From assembly GCF_050948175.1 (NCBI RefSeq), contig NW_027490096.1, forward strand, positions 1,612,001 through 1,676,000: 64,000 nucleotides of DNA, read 5' to 3'. The translations under genes were made by a program, and so were the position numbers. Of the stretch, positions 1 to 12,600 are shown one piece after another. Numbering within the stretch: the stretch's first letter is position 1; each line of letters opens with the position of its first letter. The notes below the pieces were generated by a model, which searched no databases, was not told the DNA's origin, and saw nothing but the letters and a program-made list of their open reading frames with translations. The DNA comes from Xylocopa sonorina. Taxonomy: Eukaryota; Arthropoda; Insecta; Hymenoptera; Apidae.

Positions 1-1271
1 ATTTGAAGTGTAGACGAGATATACATAACACTCCACAATGAATATTATGTTTTATTGTGAAACATTGAAATGCGATGCGATCTCGCGATATAAGAAGCAT
101 TAGAAATCTATTGCTACGATACGTAGACATCTGCCAACGCTACTTCCTAGCAAGGAAGTGTCGCATTTAGATTCATTTGAAGTGTGTGCATGGTATAGAA
201 GACACTTCGCAATGAATATTATATCTTATCATGAAACATAGAAATGTGATGCGACATTTAGTTTTGAGAAGCATTAGATCTCTATTTGCTACGATAAGTA
301 GACATCTGCAGACGCTAGTTCCTGGCAAGGAAGTGTCGCATTTTCATTCCTTTGATGTGAATACGAGGTATACATGACACTTCGCAATGAATATGATATC
401 TCATCATGAAACATAGAAATGAGATGCGAAGTCTCGTTTTAAGAAGCATTAGAACCCTATTGTTTCTATACGTAGACATCTGGGAACGCTATTTCCTAGC
501 AAGGAAGTGTCGCATTTACATTCTTTTGAAGTGAATACGAGGTATACATGACACTTCGCAATGAATATTATATCTCATCATGACACATAGAAATGAGATG
601 TGATATCGCGGTTTAAGAAGCGATAGAACCCCATTGCTACGATACGTAGACATCTGCAAACTCTATTTCCTAGCAAGGAAGTGTCGCATTTACATTCTTT
701 TGAAGTAAATACGAGGTTTACTTGCCACTTCGCGATGAATATCATATCATCACGGAACATAGAAATAAGATGCGATAACGCGATTTAAGAAGCATTAGAT
801 CTCTATTGCTTCGACACGGAGGCAATTGCAAACTGTATTTCCTAGCAAGGAAGTGTCGCATTTACATTCTTTTGAAGTGAATTCGAGGTATGCATGTCAC
901 TTCGCAATGTATATTATATCTTATCATGAAACATAGAAATGAGTGGCGATATCGCGTTTTAAGAAGCATTAGAACTCTAATGCTATGATACGTAGATATC
1001 TGCAGACGCTATTTCATAGGAAGGAAGTGTCGCATTTACATTCTTTTGAAGTGAATACGAGGTATACATAACAATCCACAATGAATATTACATCTTATCA
1101 TGAAAAATAGAATTGAGATGCGTTACCGCGTTTTGAGAAGCATTAGAACTCTAATGCTACGATACGTAGACATCTGCAAACGCTATTTCCTAGCAAGAAA
1201 GTGTCACATTTACATTCACTTGAAGTGTATGCGAGGTATACATGACACATCGCAATGAAAATTATATCTTA

Positions 1272-2080
1272 TCATCAAACATAGAAATGAGATGCGATAT
1301 CGCGTTTTGAGAAGCATTAGAGCTCTAATGCTACTATACGCAGGCATCTGCAAGCGCTATTTCCTAGCAAGGAAGTGCCGCATTTACATTCATTTGAAGT
1401 GTATGCGAGGTATAAGTGGCTTTTCGCAGTGAATATTATATCCTATCATGAAACATAGGAATGTGATGCGATATCGCGTTTTAAGAAGCATTAGAACTCT
1501 ATTGCTTCGATACGTAGATATCTGCAGACGATATTTCCTAGCAAGGTAGTGTCGCATTTACATTCTTTTGAAGTGAATACGAGGTATACATAACACTCCA
1601 CAATGAATATTATATCTTATCATGAAAAATAGAATTGGGATGCGATATCGCGTTTTGAGAAGCATTAGAACTCTAATGCTATGATACGTAGACATCTGCA
1701 AACGCTATATCCTAGCAAGGAAGTGTCGCATTAACATTCATTTGAAGTGTAAACGAGCTATACATGACACGTGGCAATGAATATTATATCTTATCATGAA
1801 GCATAGAAATGAGATGCGATATCGCGTTTTGAGAAGCATTAGAACTCTAATGCTACGATACGTAGACATCTGCAGACGCTACTTCCTAGCAAGGAAGTGT
1901 CGCATTTACTTTCTTTTGAAGTGTAGACGAGATATACATATCACTGCACAATGAATATTATATCTTATCATGAAACATAGAAATGAGATGCGATATGGCG
2001 ATTTAAGAAGCAGTAGATCCCGATTGCTTCGATACCTAGCCATCTGCCAACGCTATTTCCTAGCAAGGAAGTGTCGCATT
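1272..2080. repeat. HOR internal region A, shortened paralogue of region B
   Basis: The monomers from the 'atcaaacatag ... agagctctaatgctactat' type onward match those beginning at 6,621 (offset about 5,346). The match then skips: position 1,741 pairs with 8,129 (offset 6,388). Region A therefore lacks about 1,042 bp, or six monomers, present in region B. It ends with the GCGATATGGCG-type monomer also found near 8,910. The same arrangement occurs in copy 2 at +9,693. Confidence 0.85.
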
Positions 2081-2237
2081 TACATTCATTTGAAGTGTAT
2101 GCGAGGTATACAAGACACTTCGCAATGAATATTATATCTTATCATGAAACATTGAAATGAGATGCGATATCGCTATTTTAGAAGCATTAGAACTCTATTG
2201 CTTCGATACCTAGACATCTGCAAACGCTATTTCCTAG

Positions 2238-2383
2238 AAAGGAAGTGTCGCATTTACATTCATTTGAAGTGTAGACGAGGAATCTTATCATGAGACATGG
2301 AAATAATATGCGATATCGCGTTTTAAGAAGTATAAGAAATCTATTGCTTCGATACGTAGACATCTGCAAACGCTAATTCCTAG
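2238..2383. repeat. Short monomer variant, 146 bp
   Basis: The interval between successive CTAGMAAGG landmarks is 146 bp instead of 174. The segment after 'gacgagga' runs directly into 'atcttatcatgag', so about 28 bp covering the ATGACACTTCGCAATGAATATT part of the consensus are missing. The same short monomer recurs in copy 2 (about 11,931), copy 3 (about 22,494) and near 28,989, so the deletion preceded HOR amplification. Confidence 0.9.
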
Positions 2384-2905
2384 CAAGGAAGTGTCGCATT
2401 TACATTCTTTTGAGGTGAGTACGAGGTATACATAACACTCCATAATGAATATCATATCATATCATGACACATAGGAATGAGGTGCGATATCGTGTTTTAA
2501 GATGAATTAGAACTCTATTGCTTCGATACGAAGACATCTGCAAACGCTACTTCCTAGCAAGGAAGTATCGCATTTACATTCCTCTGAAGTGAATCCGAGG
2601 TATACAAGACAGTTCGCAATGAATGTTATATCTTATCATGAAACATAGAAATGAGATGCGATATCGCGTTTTAAGAAGCATTAGAACTCTATTGCTATGA
2701 TACGTAGGCATCTGCTAAGGCTTTGTCCTAGCAAGGAAGTGTCGCATTTACATTCTATTGAAGTGAATACGAGGTATACATAACACTGCACAATGAATAT
2801 TATATCTTAGCATGAGACATAGAAATGAGGGGCGATATCGCGTTATAAGAAGCATTAGAACTCCATTGCTTCGATACGTAGACATCTGGAAACGCTATTT
2901 CCTAG

Positions 2906-3060
2906 AAAGGAAGTGTCGCATTTACATACATTTGAAGTGTAGACGAGGAATTCATAACACTTCGCAATGTCACATAGCAATGAAATGCGATATCGCATTT
3001 TGAGAAGCATTAGAACTCCAATGCTACGATACGTAGACATCTGCAATCGCTACTTCCTAG
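2906..3060. repeat. Short monomer variant, 155 bp
   Basis: The landmark spacing is 155 bp. After 'acttcgcaatg' the sequence jumps to 'tcacatagcaatg', losing about 19 bp of the AT-rich GAATATTATATC segment. The variant recurs at about 12,599 and 23,162, and also near 41,829 in the diverged zone. That last copy shows it is older than the 9,693-bp HOR expansion or was moved between zones. Confidence 0.88.
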
Positions 3061-3952
3061 CAAGGAACTGTCGCATTTACATTCATTTGAAGTGTATGCG
3101 AGGTATACATAACACTTCGCAATGAATATTATATCTTATCGTGAAACATAGATATGAGATGCGATATCGCGTTTTGAGATGCAGTAGAAATATAATTCTG
3201 CGATACGCAGAAATATGCAAATGCTATTTCCTAGCAAGGAAGTGTCGCATTTACATTCATTTGAAGTGTATGCGAGGTATACATAACACTTCGCAATGAA
3301 TATTATATCTTATCGTGAAACATAGATATGAGATGCGATATCGCGTTTTGAGATGCAATAGAAATATAATGCTGCGATACGCAGAAATCTGCAAACGCTA
3401 TTTCCTAGCAAGGAAGTGTCGCATTAACATTCTTTTGAAGTGGATGCGAGGTATACATAACACTTCGCAATGAATATTATATGTTGTCACGAAACATAGA
3501 AATGAGATGCGATATCTCGTTTTAAGAAGCATTATAACATGCTTGCTACGATACGTAGATATCTGCAAACTCTATTTCCTAGCAAGGAAGTGTTGCATTT
3601 ACATTCATTTGAAGTTAATACGAGGAATACGTGAAAGTTCGCAATGAATATTATATCTTATCATGAAACATAGAAATGTGATGTGATATCGCGTTTTAAG
3701 AAGCATTAGAACTCTATTGCTACGATACGTAGACATCTGCAAACGCTATTTCCAAAGAAGGAAGTGTCGCATTTACATTCTTTTGAAGTGGATACGAAGT
3801 ATACATGACACTACGCAATGAATATCATATCTTAATCTAAAACATAGAAATGAGATGCGATATCTCGTTGTAAGAAGCATTAGTACTCTATTGCTTCGAT
3901 ACGTAGACATCTGCAAACGCTACTTCCTAGCAAGGAAGTGTCGCATTTACAT

Positions 3953-4650
3953 TCTTCTGAAGTGAATACAAGGTATACATGACACTTCGTAATTAATATT
4001 TTATCTTACCATGAAACATAGAATTGAGATTTGATATCGCGTTCTAAGGAGCATTAGAACTCTTTTTCTTCGATACGTAGACATCTGCAAACGCTATTTC
4101 CTAGCAAGGAAGTGTCGCATTTACATTCATTTGAAGTGTATGCGAGGTATACATAACACTTCGCAATGAATATTATATGTTGTCATGAAACATTGAAATG
4201 AGATGCGATATCTCGTTTTAAGAAGCATTATAACACGCTTTCTACGATACGTAGACATCTGCAAACGCTATTTCCTAGCATGGAAGTGTCGCATTTACAT
4301 TCTTCTGAAGTGAATACAAGGTATACATGACACTTCGTAATTAATATTTTATCTTACCATGAAACATAGAAATGAGATTTGATATCGCGTTCTGAGAAAC
4401 ATTAGAACTCTATTGTTACTATACGTAGACATCTGCAAACGCTATTTCCTAGCAAGGAACTGTCGCATTTACATTCATTTGAAGTGTATGCGAGGTTTAC
4501 ATAACACTTCGCAATGAATATTATATCTTATCGTGAAACATAGATATGAGATGCGATATCGCGTTTTGAGATGCAATAGAAATATAATGCTGCGATACGC
4601 AGAAATCAGCAAACGCTATTTCCTAGCAAGGAAGTGTCGCATTTGCATTC
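3953..4650. repeat. Nested dimer duplication inside the HOR
   Basis: A distinctive monomer ('aatacaaggtatacatgac', 'aattaatattttatcttacc', 'gagatttgatatcgcg') appears near 3,953-4,040 and again near 4,302-4,390, about 349 bp or two monomers apart. A further duplicate relation of about 1,391 bp (eight monomers) links the 'gtggatgcgagg' monomer at about 3,440 with the one at about 4,831. The HOR was thus assembled by successive duplications of 2, 5 and 8 monomers. Confidence 0.8.
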
Positions 4651-6530
4651 ATTTGAAGTGTGTGCGAGGTATACATAACACTTCGCAATGAATATTATAT
4701 CTTATCGTGAAACATAGATATGAGATGCGATATCGCGTTTTGAGATGCAATAGAAATATAATGCTGCGATACGCAGAAATCTGCTAACGCTATTTCCTAG
4801 CAAGGAAGTGTCGCATTAACATTCTTTTGAAGTGGATGCGAGGTATACATAACACTTCGCAATGAATATTATATGTTGTCACGAAACATAGAAATGAGAT
4901 GCGATATCTCGTTTTAAGAAGCATTATAACATGCTTGCTACGATACGTAGACATCTGCAAACTCTATTTCCTAGCAAGGAAGTGTCGCATTTACATTCAT
5001 TTGAAGTGAATACGAGGAATACATGAAACTTCGCAATGAATATTATTTCTTATCTTGAAGCATAGAAATGAGATGCGATATTCCGATTCAAGAAGCATTA
5101 GAACTCTATTGCTTCGATACGTAGACGTCTGCAAACGCTATTTCCTAGCAAGGAACTGTCGCATTTACATTCATTTGAAGTGTATGCGATGTATACGTGA
5201 CACTTCGCAATAAGTATTATATCTTTTCATGAAACATAGAAATGAGATGCGATATCGCGTTTTAAGATGCAATAGAAATCTAATGCTACGATACGCAGAC
5301 ATCTGCAAACTCTATTTCCTAGCAAGGAAGTGTCGCATTTACATTCTTTTGAAGTGAATGCGAGGTATACATGACACTTCGCAATTAATATTATAACTTA
5401 TCATGAAGCATGGTATTGAGATGCGATATCCCGTTTCAAGAAGCATTAGAACTCTATTGCTTCGATACGTAGATATCTGCAATCGCTACTTCCTAGCAAG
5501 GAACTGTCGCATTTACATTCATTTGAAGTGTATGCGAGGTATACATAACACTTCGCAATGAATATTATATCTTATCGTGAAACATAGATATGAGATGCGA
5601 TATCGCGTTTTGAGATGCAATAGAAATATAATGCTACGATACGCAGAAATCTGCAAACGCTATTTCCTAGCAAGAAAGTGTCGCATTAACATTCTTTTGA
5701 AGTGTATGCGAGGTATACATAACACTTCGCAATGAATATTATATGTTGTCACGAAACATAGAAATGAGATGCGATATCTCGTTTTAAGAAGCATTATAAC
5801 ACGCTTGCTACGATACGTAGACATCTGCAAACTGTATTTCCTAGCAAGGAAGTGTCGCATTTACATTCATTTGAAGTGAATACGAGGAATACATGAAACT
5901 TCGCAATGAATATTATTTCTTATCTTGAAGCATAGAAATGAGATGCGATATTCCGATTCAAGAAGCATTAGAACTCTATTGCTTCGATACGTAGACGTCT
6001 GCAAACGCTATTTCCTAGCAAGGAACTGTCGCATTTACATTCATTTGAAGTGTATGCGATGTATACGTGACACTTCACAATAAATATTATATCTTTTCAT
6101 GAAACATGGAAATGAGATGCGATATCGCGTTTTAAGATGAAATAGAAACCTAATGCTACGATACGCAGAAATCTGCAAACGCTATTTCCTAGCAAGGAAG
6201 TGTCGCATTTACATTCTTTTGAAGTGAATGCGAGGTATACATGACACTTCGCAATTGGTATTATATCTTATCATGAAACATGGAAATGAGATGCGATATC
6301 CCGTTTCAAGAAGCATTAGAACTCTACTGCTTCGATACGTAGACATCCGCAATCGCTACTTCCTAGCAAGGAAGTGTCGCATTTACATTCATTTGAAGTG
6401 TATGCGAGGTATACATAACACTTCGCAATGAACATTACATCTTATCGTGAAACATAGATATGAGATGCGATATCGCGTTTTGAGGTGCAATAGAAATATA
6501 ATGCTGCGATACGCAGAAATCTGCAAACGC
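4640..6530. repeat. Nested 870-bp pentamer duplication inside the HOR
   Basis: Two five-monomer units sit in tandem, about 4,640-5,509 and 5,510-6,379, followed by a partial third to about 6,530. Matching landmarks lie 870 bp apart, for example the 'gcgatgtatacgtgac' variant near 5,187 and 6,057, and the 'gatattccgattcaag' variant near 5,067 and 5,937. The block also occurs at +9,693, in copy 3 with deletions, and at about 29,150-31,040. Confidence 0.88.
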
Positions 6531-6620
6531 TATTTCCTAGCAAGGAAGTGTCGCATTTACATTCATTTGAAGTGTATGCGAGGTATACATAACACTTCGC
6601 AATGAATATTATATCTTATC

Positions 6621-8990
6621 ATCAAACATAGAAATGAGATGCGATATCGCGTTTTGAGAAGCATTAGAGCTCTAATGCTACTATACGCAGGCATCTGCAA
6701 GCGCTATTTCCTAGCAAGGAAGTGCCGCAATTACATTCATTTGAAGTGTATGCGAGGTATAAGTGGCTTTTCGCAGTGAATATTATATCCTATCATGAAA
6801 CGAGGAATGTTATGCGATATCGCGTTTTAAGAAGCATTAGAACTCTATTGCTTCGATACGTAGATATCTGCAGACGATATTTCCTAGCAAGGTAGTGTCG
6901 CATTTACATTCTTTTGAAGTGAATACGAGGTATACATAACACTCCACAATGAATATTATATCTTATCATGAAAAATAGAATTGAGATGCGATATCGCGTT
7001 TTGAGAAGCATTAGAACTCTAATGCTATGATACGTAGACATCTGCAAACGCTATATCCTAGCAAGGAAGTGTCGCATTTACATTCATTTGAAGTGAATAC
7101 GAGATATGCATGGCACTTCGCAATGAATATTATACCTCATCATGAAACATAGAAATGAGATGCGACATCTCGTTTTAAGAAGCATTAGAACTCTATTGTT
7201 TCGATACCTAGACAACTGTAAACGCTATTTCCTAGCAAGTATGTGTCGCATTTACTTTCTTTTGAAGTGAATACGAGGTATACACGACACTTCGTAATGA
7301 ATATTATATCTTATCATGCAACACAGAAATGATTGGCGATATCGCGTTTTAAGAAGCATTAGAACTCTATTGCTCCGATACGTAGACATCTGGTAACGTA
7401 ATTTTCTAGAAAGAAGTGTCGCACTTACATTCATTTGATGTGTATCCGAGATATGCATGACACTTCGCATTGAATATTATATCTCATCATGAAACATAGA
7501 AATGAGATGCGATATCGCGTTTTGAGAAGCATTAGAACTCTACTGCTTCGATACGTAGATATCTGCGAACGCTACTTCCTAGCAAGGAAGTGTCGCATTT
7601 ACATTCATGTGAAGTGTGTCCGAGGTATACATGACACTTCGAAATGAATATTATAACTTATCATGAAACATAGAAATAAGATGCGACATCGCGTTCTGAG
7701 AAGCATTAGAACTCTATTGCATCGATACGTAGACATTTGCAAACGCTACTTCCTAGCAAGAAGTGTCGCATTTACATTGTTTTGAAGTGAATACGAGGTA
7801 TGCATGTCACTTCGCAATTTATATTATATCTTATCATGAAACATAGAAATGAGTGGCGATATCGCGTTTTAAGAGGCACTAGAACTCTAATGCTATGATA
7901 CGTAGATATCTGCAGACGCTATTTCATAGGAAGGAAGTGTCGCATTTACATTCTTTTGAAGTGAATACGAGGTATAAGTGACACTTCGTAATGAATATTA
8001 CATCTTATCATAAGACATAGAAAGGAGATGCGATATCGCGAATTAAGAAGCATTAGAACTCTATTGCTTCGATACGTAGAAATCTGCAGTCGCTATTGCC
8101 TAGTAAGGAAGTGTCGCATTAACATTCATTTGAAGTGTAAACGAGCTATACATGACACGTGGCAATGAATATTATATCTTATCATGAAGCATAGAAATGA
8201 GATGCGATATCGCGTTTTGAGAAGCATTAGAACTCTAATGCTACGATACCTAGACATCTGCAAACGCTATTTCCTAGCAGGGAAGTGCCGCATTTACATT
8301 CATTTGAAGTGTAAACGATATAAACATAACACTGCACAATGAATATTATATCTCATCATGAAACATAGAAATGAGATGCGATATCGCGATTTAAGAAGCA
8401 TTGGAACTCTATTGCTTCGATACATAGACGTGTGGAAGCGCTACTTCCTAGCAAGGAAGTATCGTATTTACATTCTTTTAATGTCAATTCAAGGAATACA
8501 CGGCACTTCGCAATGAATATTATATCCTATCATAAAACATTGAAATGAGATGCGATATCGCTATTTAAGAAGCAGTAGATCTCTACTGCTTCGATACGTA
8601 GACATCTGACAACGCTATTTCCTAGCAAGGAAGTGTCGCATTTACATTCATTTGAAGTGTATGCGACGTATACAAGACACTTCGCAATGAATATTATATC
8701 TTATCATGAGACATAGAAATGAGATGCGATATCGCGTTTTGAGAAGCATTAGAACTCTAATGCTACGATACGTAGACATCTGCAGACGCTACTTCCTAGC
8801 AAGGAAGTGTCGCATTTACATTCTTTTGAAGTGTAGACGAGATATACATATCACTGCACAATGAATATTATATCTTATCATGAAACATAGAAATGAGATG
8901 CGATATGGCGATTTAAGAAGCAGTAGATCCCGATTGCTTCGATACCTAGCCATCTGCCAACGCTATTTCCTAGCAAGGAAGTGTCGCATT
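6621..8990. repeat. HOR internal region B, longer paralogue of region A
   Basis: This is the longer of two related blocks within each HOR unit and contains the six monomers missing from region A. It recurs at about 16,314-18,683, about 26,460-28,830, about 31,130-32,820 (partial) and about 35,520-37,810. Among the blocks I traced it has the most copies in the window. It is also the donor-like sequence for the 870-bp insertion in copy 3. Confidence 0.85.
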
Positions 8991-9693
8991 TACATTCATT
9001 TGAAGTGTATGCGAGGTATACATAACACTTCGCAATGAATATTATATCTTATCATGAAACATAGAAGTGAGATGCGATATCGCGTTTTAAGAAGCATTAG
9101 AACTCTATTGCTTCGATACGTAGATATCTGCAGACGATATTTCCTAGCAAGGTAGTGTCGCATTTACATTCTTTTGAAGTGAATACGAGGTATACATAAC
9201 ACTCCACAATGAATATTATATCTTATCATGAAAAATAGAATTGGGATGCGATATCGCGTTTTGAGAAGCATTAGAACTCTAATGCTATGATACGTAGACA
9301 TCTGCAGACGCTATTTCCTAGCAAGGATGTGTCGCATTGACGTTCATTTGAAGTGTATGCGAGGTACACATGACACTTCGCAATGAATATTATATCTTAT
9401 CATGAAACATAGGAATTAGATGCGATATCGCGTTTTAAGAAGCATTAGAACTCTATTGTTTCGATACCCAGTCATCTGGAAACGCTATTTCCTAGCAAGG
9501 ACGTGTCGCATTTACATTCTTTTGCAGTGAATACAAGGTATACATGACACATCGCAATGAATATTATATCTTATCATGAAACATAGAAATGAGATGCGAT
9601 ATCGCGTTTTAAGAAGCATTAGAACGCTATTGCTACGATACGTAGATATCGGAAGACGCTATTTCCTAGCAAGGAAGTGTCGCATTTACATTC

Positions 9694-12600
9694 ATTTGAA
9701 GTGTAGACGAGATATACATAACACTCCACAATGAATATTATGTTTTATTGTGAAACATTGAAATGCGATGCGATCTCGCGATATAAGAAGCATTAGAACT
9801 CTATTGCTACGATACGTAGACATCTGCCAACGCTACTTCCTAGCAAGGAAGTGTCGCATTTAGATTCATTTGAAGTGTGTGCATGGTATGGAAGACACTT
9901 CGCAATGAATATTATATCTTATCATGAAACATAGAAATGTGATGCGACATTTAGTTTTGAGAAGCATTAGATCTCTATTTGCTACGATAAGTAGACATCT
10001 GCAGACGCTAGTTCCTGGCAAGGAAGTGTCGCATTTTCATTCCTTTGATGTGAATACGAGGTATACATGACACTTCGCAATGAATATGATATCTCATCAT
10101 GAAACATAGAAATGAGATGCGAAGTCTCGTTTTAAGAAGCATTAGAACCCTATTGTTTCTGTACGTAGACATCTGGGAACGCTATTTCCTAGCAAGGAAG
10201 TGTCGCATTTACATTCTTTTGAAGTGAATACGAGGTATACATGACACTTCGCAATGAATATTATATCTCATCATGACACATAGAAATGAGATGTGATATC
10301 GCGGTTTAAGAAGCGATAGAACCCCATTGCTACGATACGTAGACATCTGCAAACTCTATTTCCTAGCAAGGAAGTGTCGCATTTACATTCTTTTGAAGTA
10401 AATACGAGGTTTACTTGCCACTTCGCGATGAATATCATATCATCACGGAACATAGAAATAAGATGCGATAACGCGATTTAAGAAGCATTAGATCTCTATT
10501 GCTTCGACACGGAGGCAATTGCAAACTGTATTTCCTAGCAAGGAAGTGTCGCATTTACATTCTTTTGAAGTGAATTCGAGGTATGCATGTCACTTCGCAA
10601 TGTATATTATATCTTATCATGAAACATAGAAATGAGTGGCGATATCGCGTTTTAAGAAGCATTAGAACTCTAATGCTATGATACGTAGATATCTGCAGAC
10701 GCTATTTCATAGGAAGGAAGTGTCGCATTTACATTCTTTTGAAGTGAATACGAGGTATACATAACAATCCACAATGAATATTACATCTTATCATGAAAAA
10801 TAGAATTGAGATGCGTTACCGCGTTTTGAGAAGCATTAGAACTCTAATGCTACGATACGTAGACATCTGCAAACGCTATTTCCTAGCAAGAAAGTGTCAC
10901 ATTTACATTCACTTGAAGTGTATGCGAGGTATACATGACACATCGCAATGAAAATTATATCTTATCATCAAACATAGAAATGAGATGCGATATCGCGTTT
11001 TGAGAAGCATTAGAGCTCTAATGCTACTATACGCAGGCATCTGCAAGCGCTATTTCCTAGCAAGGAAGTGCCGCATTTACATTCATTTGAAGTGTATGCG
11101 AGGTATAAGTGGCTTTTCGCAGTGAATATTATATCCTATCATGAAACATAGGAATGTGATGCGATATCGCGTTTTAAGAAGCATTAGAACTCTATTGCTT
11201 CGATACGTAGATATCTGCAGACGATATTTCCTAGCAAGGTAGTGTCGCATTTACATTCTTTTGAAGTGAATACGAGGTATACATAACACTCCACAATGAA
11301 TATTATATCTTATCATGAAAAATAGAATTGGGATGCGATATCGCGTTTTGAGAAGCATTAGAACTCTAATGCTATGATACGTAGACATCTGCAAACGCTA
11401 TATCCTAGCAAGGAAGTGTCGCATTAACATTCATTTGAAGTGTAAACGAGCTATACATGACACGTGGCAATGAATATTATATCTTATCATGAAGCATAGA
11501 AATGAGATGCGATATCGCGTTTTGAGAAGCATTAGAACTCTAATGCTACGATACGTAGACATCTGCAGACGCTACTTCCTAGCAAGGAAGTGTCGCATTT
11601 ACTTTCTTTTGAAGTGTAGACGAGATATACATATCACTGCACAATGAATATTATATCTTATCATGAAACATAGAAATGAGATGCGATATGGCGATTTAAG
11701 AAGCAGTAGATCCCGATTGCTTCGATACCTAGCCATCTGCCAACGCTATTTCCTAGCAAGGAAGTGTCGCATTTACATTCATTTGAAGTGTATGCGAGGT
11801 ATACAAGACACTTCGCAATGAATATTATATCTTATCATGAAACATTGAAATGAGATGCGATATCGCTATTTTAGAAGCATTAGAACTCTATTGCTTCGAT
11901 ACCTAGACATCTGCAAACGCTATTTCCTAGAAAGGAAGTGTCGCATTTACATTCATTTGAAGTGTAGACGAGGAATCTTATCATGAGACATGGAAATAAT
12001 ATGCGATATCGCGTTTTAAGAAGTATAAGAAATCTATTGCTTCGATACGTAGACATCTGCAAACGCTAATTCCTAGCAAGGAAGTGTCGCATTTACATTC
12101 TTTTGAGGTGAGTACGAGGTATACATAACACTCCATAATGAATATCATATCATATCATGACACATAGGAATGAGGTGCGATATCGTGTTTTAAGATGAAT
12201 TAGAACTCTATTGCTTCGATACGAAGACATCTGCAAACGCTACTTCCTAGCAAGGAAGTATCGCATTTACATTCCTCTGAAGTGAATCCGAGGTATACAA
12301 GACAGTTCGCAATGAATGTTATATCTTATCATGAAACATAGAAATGAGATGCGATATCGCGTTTTAAGAAGCATTAGAACTCTATTGCTATGATACGTAG
12401 GCATCTGCTAAGGCTTTGTCCTAGCAAGGAAGTGTCGCATTTACATTCTATTGAAGTGAATACGAGGTATACATAACACTGCACAATGAATATTATATCT
12501 TAGCATGAGACATAGAAATGAGGGGCGATATCGCGTTATAAGAAGCATTAGAACTCCATTGCTTCGATACGTAGACATCTGGAAACGCTATTTCCTAGAA

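Larger units (their letters stand above)
1..9693. repeat. Higher-order repeat (HOR) copy 1, 9,693 bp, about 56 monomers
   Basis: The sequence starting at base 1 reappears at 9,694 and at 19,387, so the period is exactly 9,693 bp; the phase is set arbitrarily by the window start. Fifty-six monomers of 174 bp would be 9,744 bp. Two short monomers (146 bp at 2,238-2,383 and 155 bp at 2,906-3,060) and a few single-base losses account for the difference. Neighbouring monomers inside the unit are clearly diverged, while equivalent monomers in different units are almost identical, which is the defining HOR pattern. Substitutions seen against copy 2 in the first 500 bp are at about 106 (A/C), 197 (A/G) and 469 (A/G); spot checks elsewhere showed essentially none. 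Confidence 0.96.
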
